A stretch of 64,000 bases of DNA from Streptomyces sp. NBC_00459 (GCF_036013955.1 NZ_CP107903.1:1240001-1304000); one strand, 5' to 3'. Numbered from the stretch's first letter, positions 1 through 8,537 are shown. The notes: generated from the sequence alone by a model not told the origin. Numbers and translations: made by a program.

Positions 1-1691
1 GTTTCCGTTCCGCTGCCCTTCGGCTGGCGGACCGCCACTGGGACCTGTTGGTCTTCACCGTGCCCCTGTTCCTGTTGATGACGACCGCCTTGGGCCTCCT
101 GCCGTTTCCCTCTGCAGGGAGTGCGGTCCTCCTGCTGGCACTCGCCGCCATTGTGTACGTCGCCGTCTGGCTGACCAGCCTTGCCGTGATGTCGGTCGTG
201 TGGCTGTGGCATACCTTCTCGGCCTTCGCCCGTGCGCCCGGTGAAGTCGCTGAATCGCTCTCCGGTGTGCACTGGACCGTTTCGTTGTGCCACGAGGAAG
301 AGGCGGAGCGGGCGGACGAGTTGTTACGACGAGCCACGGGACGGCTTGGTCAGCTCGTCGCTCTGCGCGCGGGAGCGGCCTCTGCGGACCTCGGGTACCG
401 GGTCAGCCGGGGCGAGCTCACTGAGACGCTCGTCCTGGTGCGACGCGGGATCACCACCGATGCCGTGCGCAGTCACGTCGACGCCTGGGACAGCGCCGTC
501 GGCCCGCGCGACGACGGGGTGGAGGTCGTGATGATCCAGCCGACATCGAGGGCTCCCGACCCGGCGGATCGCCGGGTGGTCACCGGTCGCTTCCTGCTCC
601 TGTATCTGGCCGCGATACTGGTGATGGTACCCGCCGAGGCGCTGATCGTCATGGGCCAGGAGGCCGCAGCCTGCTCAAACAGTGAGTGTGAGGGAAGACC
701 GACGACATACCCGGACGCTCTGCGCTGGTTGAGTCAGCGCCTGCTGCTCACCGATCCACCGGACCTTTCTCCGGCGACAGGCGCGGCCACTGCCATCGGG
801 TGGCTCACCGGCCTCATGGCACTGATGGTCATTCCGGTGGCTTACGTAGCCGGTCGCAACCAGATACGAGCACACACGATCAAGGTCGAACCGTACCGGC
901 GTATGAGGAGCCTGATGGAGAAGCGCACCAGACTGTTGATCCTCGTCGTGACCTCGGGTGAACGCGATGCCGTTTTCCGGGCTGTGGCGGAGATCAACGG
1001 GAAGAAGCCGACCGCCCAGTTCCTCGGCGACCGAACCGTCTTCGATCTCGGCGTCGTCAGCGAGGTCGAGATTCACCTCGTGCAGAGTGAGCAGGCAGCG
1101 GGTGGCCCTGCCGGAGCGGCCCTGGTGACTTCTTCGGTGATCGACCGGCTGACCCCCGACTTCCTTGTCATGGTGGGGATCTGCTGTGGGCTGCGACCCC
1201 AGGAACAGACGCTCGGCGACATCGTCGTCTCCAGTCAGCTGCGGCTCATGGACCACCGGAAGGTCGCGGACAGACAGGGCGGCGATCCCTTGGTCATCCT
1301 GCGCGGCGACAAGGTCACTCCCTCCGGCTTGCTGCTCGACCGCCTGCGCGCGGCGGAGGTCGACTGGCCCGGGGCCCCGGTCCACTACGGCCTCATGCTC
1401 TCCTCCAGCGTCCTGATCGACTCGGTTTCCGTCCGCGATCAGTTGGTGGCGCTCGAACCGGACGGACGCGGCGCGGAGATGGAGGGCGGCGGCGTGTACG
1501 CGGCCGCTGCCAAGGGCAGGACCGACTGGATCCTGGTGAAGGCGATATCCGACTGGGGCATCGGCAAGAACGACGACGCGCAACCGTTGGCGGCTCGTAA
1601 CGCCGCCGAGTTCGTGGTGCACATGATCCGCGGCGGCGCCCTGGACCGACGGACGTGGCACACCTCCGCCGCATCCGGCCCTTCGGAGTGA
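1..1691 (+). CDS. membrane protein with C-terminal nucleoside phosphorylase-like domain (5' end outside window)
   Basis: The frame is open from base 3 to the stop at 1691 (562 residues visible), so the start probably lies beyond the left edge; the first in-window candidate is a weak TTG at 48. Two hydrophobic segments lie near the visible N-terminus, then a soluble stretch of about 110 residues, then two more membrane segments around visible residues 200-220 and 255-280. The last 250 residues look like a PNP/UDP phosphorylase (MTA/SAH nucleosidase) domain: a VGICCGL glycine turn followed by LGDIVVSS, and near the end EMEGGGVYAAA followed by VKAISDWG, the usual nucleoside-binding and catalytic regions. 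The family cleaves N-glycosidic bonds of nucleosides, and in bacteria such domains also occur as effectors of immune or conflict systems. Membrane anchoring suggests a signalling or effector role rather than housekeeping salvage. The domain call is fairly sure; the role is inference. Confidence 0.7.
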   Translation, partial: FRSAALRLADRHWDLLVFTVPLFLLMTTALGLLPFPSAGSAVLLLALAAIVYVAVWLTSLAVMSVVWLWHTFSAFARAPGEVAESLSGVHWTVSLCHEEEAERADELLRRATGRLGQLVALRAGAASADLGYRVSRGELTETLVLVRRGITTDAVRSHVDAWDSAVGPRDDGVEVVMIQPTSRAPDPADRRVVTGRFLLLYLAAILVMVPAEALIVMGQEAAACSNSECEGRPTTYPDALRWLSQRLLLTDPPDLSPATGAATAIGWLTGLMALMVIPVAYVAGRNQIRAHTIKVEPYRRMRSLMEKRTRLLILVVTSGERDAVFRAVAEINGKKPTAQFLGDRTVFDLGVVSEVEIHLVQSEQAAGGPAGAALVTSSVIDRLTPDFLVMVGICCGLRPQEQTLGDIVVSSQLRLMDHRKVADRQGGDPLVILRGDKVTPSGLLLDRLRAAEVDWPGAPVHYGLMLSSSVLIDSVSVRDQLVALEPDGRGAEMEGGGVYAAAAKGRTDWILVKAISDWGIGKNDDAQPLAARNAAEFVVHMIRGGALDRRTWHTSAASGPSE

Positions 1692-1821
1692 CCGGAAAGG
1701 CGCCGGGTGCCGAAGGAGGCCGGGCGTCCTGCGCGTTGTCACCCGCTCCGCAACGACCTGTGGGCTGATTACTCGCCAACTCCCGCTATGGATCTCGGAG
1801 GCGTGACCTACAGTCCTTGCC

Positions 1822-1879
1822 ATGGCAGGGACAAGGGGGCGTCTCGTCGGCGGCCGGTACCGGTTGGACGAGACCATCG
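1822..1879 (+). pseudogene. N-terminal fragment of a Ser/Thr protein kinase, cut by an IS element
   Basis: Nineteen codons from ATG 1822 read MAGTRGRLVGGRYRLDETI. This matches the start of actinobacterial PknB-type kinases, where a GGRYRL-(D/E)-x-(I/L) strand precedes the glycine-rich ATP loop. The frame meets the left inverted repeat of the insertion sequence at 1880, and no kinase sequence follows on the far side of the element. The rest of the gene has been deleted or moved. The identification rests on a short stretch, so confidence is moderate. Confidence 0.5.
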
Positions 1880-3071
1880 TGTGCCGTTCGGAAACTCGTC
1901 GCTGCTGGTCAGGCGGCGTATCTGTACTCGTTGATCACGCCGCCGAGTATTCGGGTGTGCAGGAGCCGGTGAGTAGTCGGAGCGCTCATGGGCTTCGGGT
2001 GTTCGTGGGCGAGGGGAGGGAGCTGTGCCTGGGCCTGGTGTCGGCGATGACGGTTGTAGTGCTGGGCGTAGGCGTCGAGGATCTGTCGGGCATGGGTTTC
2101 ATTCCATATGAGCAGGTGGTCGAAGACCTCGCGCCGCAGGGTTCCGATGACCCGTTCGCAGTGCGCGTTCATCCGGGGCGTTCGAGGCGCTGTCGGCACG
2201 ACCTCGATGTCGTCGGCCGCGAAGACTGCGTCGAAGGACTCGGTGTACTTCGCGTCCCGGTCGCGAATCAAGAAGCGCAGCGAGTCCACCCGCACGCCTG
2301 ACTCGATGGCGAGGTTTCTCGCCTGTTGTACCGCCCAGGGCCCGGTGGGATGGGCTGTCACGCCGGCGATGTGCAGTCGGCGTGTGTCGTGCTCGAGGAA
2401 CACCAGCGCGTACACGCGGCGCAGGTCGATCAGGTCGACGTATAGGAAGTCGCAGGCGATGACGGACTCGGCCTGCACGGTCAGGAACACGCGCCACGTC
2501 GGGCCTCCCCGGCGCGGGGCTGGATCGATGCCCGCCGCTGTGAGGATTTCCCAGACCGTCGTCGAGCCGACCGGGTGTCCGAGCCGGATGAGTTCGCCCT
2601 GGATCCGTCGGCAGCCCCACCGCGGATTCTCCTTGGCCAGCCGCAGCACCAGCGCCTTCACCACTCGCGCGGTCAGCGGTCTCCCGGGCCTGGCCCGGCG
2701 CCTGCTGTAGTCCCACTTCCGAGCGATCAGCCTGCGGTGCCATGCGAGCAGCGTCGCGGGCGTCACCGGGAACGCGTTCGCCCACCGGCACCGGGGGATC
2801 AGCGACGACAGCGCCGCGAACCATAGCCGATCCGCCGGCTCGTACCGCACAGGCTTCGAGAGCTGCCTGTGCAGCACCGCGTTCTCGTGTCGCAGCACAA
2901 GCAGTTCCGCATCCTTGGTCGCATCCCGACCCAACAGCAACGCCGGGAACGCGAGCAGCTTCCGAGCCACCTGGTACACCAGAGAGACGATCACCTGGAC
3001 AGGGTTCCAGCAGACCGTGATGGAACGCCAGACCCGCTCCGAGCAGCAGCGATGAGTTTCCGAACGGCACA
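1880..3071. mobile_element. IS481-like insertion sequence, about 1.19 kb
   Basis: Terminal inverted repeats are 1880-1910 and 3041-3071. Both begin TGTGCCGTTCGGAAACTC when read inward and continue with CRTCGCTGCTGSTC, with two mismatches over 31 bases. TGT...ACA ends are typical of the IS481 group. One transposase gene fills the element on the minus strand, and its stop codon lies at the edge of the left repeat. The bases outside the two ends (ccatcg on the left, aggtag on the right) do not match, so no target-site duplication is visible. The two flanks carry unrelated broken genes, pointing to a deletion or recombination after insertion. Confidence 0.85.
1909..2994 (-). CDS. IS481-like transposase (integrase core, DDE)
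   Basis: A 361-residue protein if it starts at GTG 2994; the frame is open further upstream into the inverted repeat and beyond, so the start is uncertain. The order is a helix-turn-helix region (ENAVLHRQ, then TPATLLAWHRRLI), a region like the IS481/IS3 HTH_21 segment (NPRWGCRRIQGELIRLG), then the retroviral-type integrase core. The catalytic triad is visible: Asp in IACDFLYVD, Asp in FLIRDRDAKY, and Glu in RMNAHCERVIG about 35 residues later. A C-terminal YNRHRRHQ completes the family pattern. The protein catalyses cut-and-insert transposition of the surrounding element. All catalytic residues are present and no frameshift is seen, so the element may still be active. Confidence 0.85.
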   Translation of the reverse strand: MIVSLVYQVARKLLAFPALLLGRDATKDAELLVLRHENAVLHRQLSKPVRYEPADRLWFAALSSLIPRCRWANAFPVTPATLLAWHRRLIARKWDYSRRRARPGRPLTARVVKALVLRLAKENPRWGCRRIQGELIRLGHPVGSTTVWEILTAAGIDPAPRRGGPTWRVFLTVQAESVIACDFLYVDLIDLRRVYALVFLEHDTRRLHIAGVTAHPTGPWAVQQARNLAIESGVRVDSLRFLIRDRDAKYTESFDAVFAADDIEVVPTAPRTPRMNAHCERVIGTLRREVFDHLLIWNETHARQILDAYAQHYNRHRRHQAQAQLPPLAHEHPKPMSAPTTHRLLHTRILGGVINEYRYAA

Positions 3072-3297
3072 AGGTAGCAGATGGGCGGCTCGGGGGATCC
3101 GGCAGGACGCTCTCGCCAAGGTCGTTGATGCCGTAGACGATGTTGTCGGCGAGCGCCTTCAGGGTCCGGAAGCTGCCTCGATCCAGCCGGAAGGCGTGCT
3201 GTGTGCCTGTGGCGTCGCAGTTGCCACCGACGATCTGGCCACGATCATTGATCCCGAACCCCTGAGTGAAGATCGACCATGGAACGTCGAAGCTGTC
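3072..3297 (-). pseudogene. HAF-repeat (extracellular repeat) protein fragment
   Basis: On the minus strand, 75 codons run from just after a TAA (3298-3300) into the IS right end. They contain GFGINDRGQIVGG, then HAFRLDRGSFRTL, then VYGINDLGES. These are the signature of HAF repeats (INxxGxIVG ... HAFxWxxG), which form beta-propeller-like secreted proteins. About one and a half repeats survive, without signal peptide, start or end. The frame continues in phase into the transposase. Its former neighbour across the IS is a kinase fragment, so the two pieces never belonged to one gene. Confidence 0.6.
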
Positions 3298-3665
3298 TTA
3301 GTGGTCTGTTCCGGAAGTCCTTCGGGGGTTGACCTCGGAGTCTGTGTTGTGCATGTCGTCTGCACCGGGCCTACTGCAGATCGAGCAGCATGGTGTCGGC
3401 ATGGTCGCGGCTCTCGACCATACGAGGAACCCCCGATGTGCACCGTTCCAGCCAGTCGGCCCCGCTGCCCACACGAAGAGACGTCCTGGTCCGCGTGCCG
3501 CCGGACTCGGCGTGCACCGGTCCAGAGGCTGTGCGACGGGTTGCATAACAGGAAGGAAAAGTGTCGTCGAGAGTGTTGCCTCCCTGTTACGGCAGCCCTA
3601 GGGTCATCGCACCGGGTAGTGCTACCGGTTGCATCGCAGGCTTACGGTCGTTTGGAGGGTGGTGC
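3298..3665. other. intergenic region upstream of lacI-type gene; control elements
   Basis: No convincing gene is seen in these 368 bases. They hold an imperfect inverted repeat (TAACAGGAAGG at 3546-3556, CCTCCCTGTTA at 3579-3589) and a direct repeat GGTTGCATNNCAGG at 3539-3552 and 3627-3640. The second copy overlaps the probable LacI operator at 3621-3632. Part of the stretch may be debris of the interrupted gene on the left. Confidence 0.5.
3621..3632. promoter_or_regulatory. candidate LacI-family operator (autoregulation)
   Basis: GCTACCGGTTGC is a palindrome around ACCGGT with one asymmetric base pair. It lies 33 bases before the ATG of the LacI-type regulator. LacI proteins bind palindromes with a central CG, so an autoregulatory operator is plausible. 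The second LacI gene in this window has operators with the same ACCGGT core. Confidence 0.45.
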
Positions 3666-4679
3666 ATGGTCACTCTGGCTGACGTGGCTCGAATGAGTGG
3701 GACCTCACGGTCGACCGCGTCCCGGGCCCTGAAGGACGACCCGCGGATAAGTGCGAAGACCTCCGAGCGGGTACAGCTGGTGGCGAAAGCCTTGGGCTAT
3801 CGGCCCAACCTGGCCGCCCGCACCCTGGCGACCGGCCGGTCGGGCATCTACGGGCTGATCGTGCCGAGCCGTCTGATGGGCGACGTGTACGGGGCACAGC
3901 TGGTCAGTGCGGTCACCGACGCGGTGAGTGCGCACGACGGCGGTGTGATGCTGTGGCTTTCCCATGACCGTCCCAGCCGCGCCATCCGGGACACCATCAA
4001 CCACGGCATTGTCGACGGGCTGATCGTGTCCATCCTGGTGCAGGACCACCCGTGGGTCGTCGAACTGCTCGACAGTGGCCTGCCGTGCGTGCTGATCGGC
4101 CGGCCCGGCGGCCTGGAGGAGGCGAGCTACGCGACCGCCGACAACATCGCGTCGTCGTGGGCGCTGATGCGGCACCTGCGCGAAGAGGGCTACCGCCGTC
4201 TGGCCGCCATTCGCGGCCCGCTCGGCAACACCGACGCCGATGAACGGCACTCGGTGTTCGTCGAGGCGATGGGAGGAGTCGGCGAACTCGACGCCAACCT
4301 CGTCGCGGTGGGCGACTTCACCTACGAAAGCGGGTACGCCGCGGCGACGGCGCTGCTGCGGCACCGGCCCGACGGCATCGTCGCGGGCAACGACGAGATG
4401 GCCCGCGGCGCAATGGACGCCGTCCGCACCGCGGGACTGCGGATCCCTGAGGACGTCGGAGTCTGCGGGTGGGACGCGGTGCGAAGGCCGAACCACGGAG
4501 ACATGGAGCTCACCACCGTGCGCCAGGACGTGCCGGCGGTGGGCCGGGAGGCCGTCTCCATCCTGCTCGATCTGCTGAAGGGCGAGCAGGGGCCGATCCG
4601 GCGAACGTTGCCGACACAACTCGTCGTCGGGCGGTCAACGGTACGCGGTACCCGATCCGGGGAGGAGATGCCGACCTAG
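3666..4679 (+). CDS. LacI-family transcriptional regulator, sugar cluster 1
   Basis: 337 residues from ATG 3666, preceded by a GGAGGG-type ribosome binding site. The N-terminus VTLADVARMSGTSRSTASRAL is the LacI helix-turn-helix, followed by the hinge helix (PNLAARTLATGRSG) that inserts into the operator minor groove. The rest is a periplasmic-binding-protein-like sensor domain (about residues 60-330) ending with the usual ELTTVRQDVPAVGREAVSILL region. It probably represses the transporter and glycosidase genes that follow, being released by an imported sugar. It stands 179 bases before the lipoprotein gene in the same direction and has its own candidate operator. Confidence 0.9.
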   Translation: MVTLADVARMSGTSRSTASRALKDDPRISAKTSERVQLVAKALGYRPNLAARTLATGRSGIYGLIVPSRLMGDVYGAQLVSAVTDAVSAHDGGVMLWLSHDRPSRAIRDTINHGIVDGLIVSILVQDHPWVVELLDSGLPCVLIGRPGGLEEASYATADNIASSWALMRHLREEGYRRLAAIRGPLGNTDADERHSVFVEAMGGVGELDANLVAVGDFTYESGYAAATALLRHRPDGIVAGNDEMARGAMDAVRTAGLRIPEDVGVCGWDAVRRPNHGDMELTTVRQDVPAVGREAVSILLDLLKGEQGPIRRTLPTQLVVGRSTVRGTRSGEEMPT

Positions 4680-4800
4680 GCCCGACAGCACGGGAACACA
4701 GGACCAAGCCGACACCACTGCACTAAGCATCATCAGGATGTCGGGGACGGGTGCCGACGGCGGGCAAGCCGCCGGCACCCCCTTCCGGACGTGACGCACT

Positions 4801-4815
4801 GTCAAGCGTTTTCGA
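4801..4815. promoter_or_regulatory. possible operator before the sugar-binding lipoprotein gene
   Basis: GTCAAGCGTTTTCGA lies 43 bases before the lipoprotein start. It has a central CG and loosely resembles the TGAAANCGNTTTCA class of LacI/CcpA operators. Just downstream, GAGGA-CGAC-TCCTC (4814-4827) is a small inverted repeat. Both are weak; neither matches the ACCGGT-centred site before the regulator. Confidence 0.25.
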
Positions 4816-4858
4816 GGACGACTCCTCAGTAGCGTCAACCACTCTCCGAAGGAGCACC

Positions 4859-6304
4859 ATGATAACAATCGTCCCGGCCGCGCCCGGCCGGACTGGAAGA
4901 ACGCCGAACATCCCAAGGAAACGGCGCGCGCGCCGCGCGCTGGCCTGGGGTGCGCTCGGCATGGCTGTGGCGCTGACTGCCACCGCATGCGGCGGCTCCG
5001 GCGGCAACGGCGGCCAGCGGGTCACCGTCACCTGGTTCGTCGGGCTCGGCACCGGCGCCGACCCGGGACAGCCGGCGAAGGAACAGAAGGTCGTCGACGC
5101 CTTCAACGCCAGCCAGAACCAGGTCACCCTCAAGATGCAGGTGGTCACCAGCGCCTCCGCATCGAATACGCTGGCCACGCAGCTCGCGGGTGGCAACGCG
5201 CCGGACATCGTCGGCCCCGTGGGCATCGGTGGGGCGCAAGGGTTCGACGGGCAGTGGCTTGACCTGGCGCCGCTGATCAAGAGCGAGAAGTTCGACACCT
5301 CCATCTACGGCACGGCGCAGATGGATGCCGTCAAGGACCACAACGGCGCGCAGACCGCGCTGCCGCTCGGCGTGTACCCGTCGGCCGTCTTCTACAACAA
5401 GGACCTCTTCGACGAGGCGAAGCTGCCCTACCCGCCGCAGAAGTTCGGGGGGATGTACCAGGGCAAGACCTGGGACGTGAACGCCCTGCGCGAGCTGGCG
5501 AAGAAGCTGACCGTCGACGCCAACGGAAACGACGCGACCAGTCCCACGTTCGATCCCTCGAAGGTCGTGCAGTGGGGCTTCGACCCGCAGTACCTCGAGG
5601 GGACGCCGCAGAACCACGGCACCCTCTTCGGCGCGGGATCGTACGTGGCCAAGGACAACAAGACCGCGCAGATCCCGGGGCCGTGGCTGGCGGAGTGGAA
5701 GTGGTACTACGACATGATCTGGAAGGACCACTCCGCGCCCAACTACAAGCAGCTGACGAGCGACACGCTCAACAAGGGCAACGCCTTCGCCACCGGCAAG
5801 GTCGCCATGTCGTTCACCCACACCTGGTACCTGTCCGGCCTGATGGACAGCTCCGGCAAGCCCCAGACGTTCTGGGACCTTGCCGCGATCCCGTCGTACA
5901 ACGGGAAGATCACCGACAAGACGAGCTCGGACACCTTCCGCCTCACCAAGGGAAGCAAGCACCCCAAGGAGGCGTTCAAGGCCCTCGAGTACTTGATGAC
6001 CACCGGGGCTCCTGACCTGGTGAAGACGTACAACTCGATGCCGGCGAACCAGAAGCTGCAGGCCGACTACATCAAGAGCCTGGACCAGACCTGGACGCAG
6101 GGCGTCGACTGGCAGGTCGCTCTCGACGGGCTGAAGTATCCCGACATCCCCAGTGCCGAGGGATACATGCCGAACTTCAGCAAGAGCGCCGACCTGACCA
6201 ACAAGTTCGGCAACCGGTGGCTCACCACACCAGGGCTGGACATGGACGCCGAGGCCGCCACGCTGCGGACCCAGCTGCAGGCCCTGTTCAACAGCGCCTC
6301 CTAG
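4859..6304 (+). CDS. sugar ABC transporter substrate-binding lipoprotein, cluster 1
   Basis: 481 residues from ATG 4859 with AAGGAG seven bases upstream. An arginine-rich N-region and a hydrophobic stretch lead to a lipobox, LTATAC, with the lipidated cysteine near residue 44. The mature part is a family 1 extracellular solute-binding protein (VTWFVGLGTG, VVDAFNASQNQVTLKMQVV, LATQLAGGNAPDIV), as in binding proteins for oligosaccharides. It should capture a saccharide outside the membrane and deliver it to the two permeases encoded next. First structural gene of the five-gene cluster. Confidence 0.9.
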   Translation: MITIVPAAPGRTGRTPNIPRKRRARRALAWGALGMAVALTATACGGSGGNGGQRVTVTWFVGLGTGADPGQPAKEQKVVDAFNASQNQVTLKMQVVTSASASNTLATQLAGGNAPDIVGPVGIGGAQGFDGQWLDLAPLIKSEKFDTSIYGTAQMDAVKDHNGAQTALPLGVYPSAVFYNKDLFDEAKLPYPPQKFGGMYQGKTWDVNALRELAKKLTVDANGNDATSPTFDPSKVVQWGFDPQYLEGTPQNHGTLFGAGSYVAKDNKTAQIPGPWLAEWKWYYDMIWKDHSAPNYKQLTSDTLNKGNAFATGKVAMSFTHTWYLSGLMDSSGKPQTFWDLAAIPSYNGKITDKTSSDTFRLTKGSKHPKEAFKALEYLMTTGAPDLVKTYNSMPANQKLQADYIKSLDQTWTQGVDWQVALDGLKYPDIPSAEGYMPNFSKSADLTNKFGNRWLTTPGLDMDAEAATLRTQLQALFNSAS

Positions 6305-6339
6305 CCCCCGCCCCGATCACCTGACCACTGGAGAATTCC

Positions 6340-7305
6340 ATGCTGGATGTCCTCCAGTCCGGGACCTCGGCCGCAGCCGCGGCCGGGGTGCCCGGGGGCG
6401 ACAGGCACAAGCGCGAGCGCCGCAATGGCCTGCTCTATGTCGCCCCCTGGCTTCTTGGACTGCTCCTGTTCTACATCGGCCCGATGATCGCCACGCTGGT
6501 GATGTCGTTCACCGACTACCACTACGTCAGCGACAGCAGTGCCGGCACCCGCTTCGTGGGACTGGCCAACTGGTCGAAGCTGTTCCACGACCCGACCGTC
6601 GCGCACAGCGCCGTCGTCACACTGAAGTTCGCGGTGCTGTTCGTGCCGGTCTCCGTGCTGCTGCCGCTGGGCCTGGCCTACTTGATGACCGCGCGGGGCC
6701 TGTGGGCCCGAGGGTTCTTCCGGGCGGCGTTCTTCCTGCCCGCGATCGTCCCCGGCGTGTCGGCGCTGTTCGTCTGGCAGAGCTTCCTCAACGGCGACAC
6801 CGGATGGCTGAACCGGATGCTGGGCGCGCTCGGTGTCTCCGGCCCCGACTGGCTCGGCGACACGACCTGGACCCTGCCGAGCTACGCGCTCATCGCGACC
6901 TGGGGCGTCGGCAACGCGATGCTCATCTTCATCAGCGCCCTCAACGGTGTGCCGCGCGAACTGTACGAGGCCGCCACCCTCGACGGCGCCGGCCCGTGGT
7001 ACCTGTTCCGCCACGTGACCCTGCCGATGATCTCACCGATGACGTTCTACAACCTGGTCCTGACCCTGGTGGCGCTGGGCCAGTACTTCATCGTGCCGTT
7101 CGTGCTCACCAACGGCACCGGCGACCCGAACGGCTCCGGGCTGTTCTACACGATGTACTTCTACAAACAGACCTTCCAGTTCTACGACGCCGGCTACGGC
7201 TCGGCACTCGCCTGGATGATGTTCGCCGCCATCACGGCCGCCACCGGGTTGCTCTTCTGGACGCAGCGGTTCTGGGTGCACTACGAGTACGAGGTGAAGA
7301 GCTGA
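6340..7305 (+). CDS. ABC sugar transporter permease 1 (MalF/UgpA type)
   Basis: 321 residues with a GGAG site ten bases before ATG 6340. Six membrane helices are evident, starting with LLYVAPWLLGLLLFYIGPMI. The cytoplasmic EAA loop, which docks to the ATPase, is present as ELYEAATLDGAGPWYLFRHVTLPM. The last codon overlaps the next gene (TGATG at 7303-7307), implying translational coupling to permease 2. With that protein it forms the transmembrane channel for the cluster 1 saccharide. No ATPase gene is nearby, so a shared ATPase such as MsiK is expected. Confidence 0.92.
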   Translation: MLDVLQSGTSAAAAAGVPGGDRHKRERRNGLLYVAPWLLGLLLFYIGPMIATLVMSFTDYHYVSDSSAGTRFVGLANWSKLFHDPTVAHSAVVTLKFAVLFVPVSVLLPLGLAYLMTARGLWARGFFRAAFFLPAIVPGVSALFVWQSFLNGDTGWLNRMLGALGVSGPDWLGDTTWTLPSYALIATWGVGNAMLIFISALNGVPRELYEAATLDGAGPWYLFRHVTLPMISPMTFYNLVLTLVALGQYFIVPFVLTNGTGDPNGSGLFYTMYFYKQTFQFYDAGYGSALAWMMFAAITAATGLLFWTQRFWVHYEYEVKS

Positions 7306-8402
7306 TGGCCGGAACCGCCATAAGGCCCAAGATCCGCGCCATGGTGACGGAACCGCAGCGCCGCTACTCCGCGGTCCCCAAGCGTCTGCGCAAACTCACC
7401 ATCAGCGCCACCCTCACCCTGTTCTCCCTGATGCTGCTGGGGGTGTTCCTGGCACCCCTGGGGTACATGACGTCCACGGCACTCAAGGACACCACGCAGA
7501 TCAGCGACGCACACCAGCCCCTGCTGCCACAAAGCCCACGTGAGGTGACCATCGGCGGCGAGCAGGTGCCCGTCATGCGCGTGACCGTCGAGGGGCACGT
7601 CCGCGAACTGGCGCTGGTCGAGAAGGGACGCACCGAAAGCGTCTTCGCCGACCCGGACCACCCGGACCAGCGCATCACCTGGAACGGGTCATGGCGGACA
7701 CTGACACCGGCGTATGAGTTGAAGCCGCAATGGGGCAACTTCTCCGCGGTCTGGAAAGCCATGGACCTCCCGCTCCTGCTCCGCAACACCGTCGCCATCG
7801 CGGTCCTCGGTGCCGTCGGGACGGTCATCTCCTCCACGCTCGTCGCCTACGGGCTGTCGCGGTTCAGGGTGCCCTTCGCGCCGTTCATCCTGGCCTCCCT
7901 GGTGGCCGCGATCATTCTGCCGCGGTTCCTCACCATCATCCCGACCTACGCGGTGTGGCAGGAACTCGGCTTCGTCGGCACCTGGGTGCCGCTGATCGCA
8001 CCGCATTTCTTCGCCAGCGCCTACAACGTGTTCCTGCTGCGGCAGTTCTTCCTGTCGATCCCCCGTGAACTGGACGACGCGGCCGCCATCGACGGGGCCG
8101 GCACCCTCAAAACCCTGTGGTACGTCATCATCCCGCAGGCACGCCCGGCCATCATCACCGTCGCGATACTGCACTTCCTGTTCGCCTACAACGACTTCTT
8201 CGAGCCCCTGGTCTACCTCACCGGCAAGCCCGATCTCATGCCGTTCTCCGTGGGGCTCTACCAGTTCCTCGGGCTGTACAACTCGCAGATTCCGCTGCTG
8301 CAGGCCGGAGCCCTGCTCGGCATGCTGCTCCCGATTCTGCTGTTCCTCTTCGGCCAGCGCATCTTCCTGCGCGGCCTCGACCTGTCCGGAAGCGGCAAGT
8401 AG
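7305..8402 (+). CDS. ABC sugar transporter permease 2 (MalG type) with large external insertion
   Basis: 365 residues from ATG 7305, which shares one base with the stop of permease 1. The C-terminal two thirds is a standard MalG-type permease with an EAA loop (ELDDAAAIDGAGTLKTLWYVIIPQ). Between the first and second membrane helices there is a hydrophilic insert of about 90 residues (from QISDAHQP to LKPQWGNF), absent from ordinary 270-280-residue permeases of this class. It should face outside the cytoplasm and may contact the binding protein. Function as the second channel half is secure; the role of the insert is unknown. Confidence 0.9.
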   Translation: MAGTAIRPKIRAMVTEPQRRYSAVPKRLRKLTISATLTLFSLMLLGVFLAPLGYMTSTALKDTTQISDAHQPLLPQSPREVTIGGEQVPVMRVTVEGHVRELALVEKGRTESVFADPDHPDQRITWNGSWRTLTPAYELKPQWGNFSAVWKAMDLPLLLRNTVAIAVLGAVGTVISSTLVAYGLSRFRVPFAPFILASLVAAIILPRFLTIIPTYAVWQELGFVGTWVPLIAPHFFASAYNVFLLRQFFLSIPRELDDAAAIDGAGTLKTLWYVIIPQARPAIITVAILHFLFAYNDFFEPLVYLTGKPDLMPFSVGLYQFLGLYNSQIPLLQAGALLGMLLPILLFLFGQRIFLRGLDLSGSGK

Positions 8403-8537
8403 CCCCGGGAAGCCGGCGCCAAGATGGTGCGCTCCCTGCCGACTGGCTTCGGACAGAACCCGTTGTCGCAGCGCCTGTAGGCAGCGCCGACCCGGCCGCA
8501 CACCGACCGACCTCATTCGACCCGCAGAGGTAACCCC

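Noticed and set aside
1880..3071. Target-site duplication of the IS element
   Set aside because: The flanking bases do not match over any length from 2 to 10.
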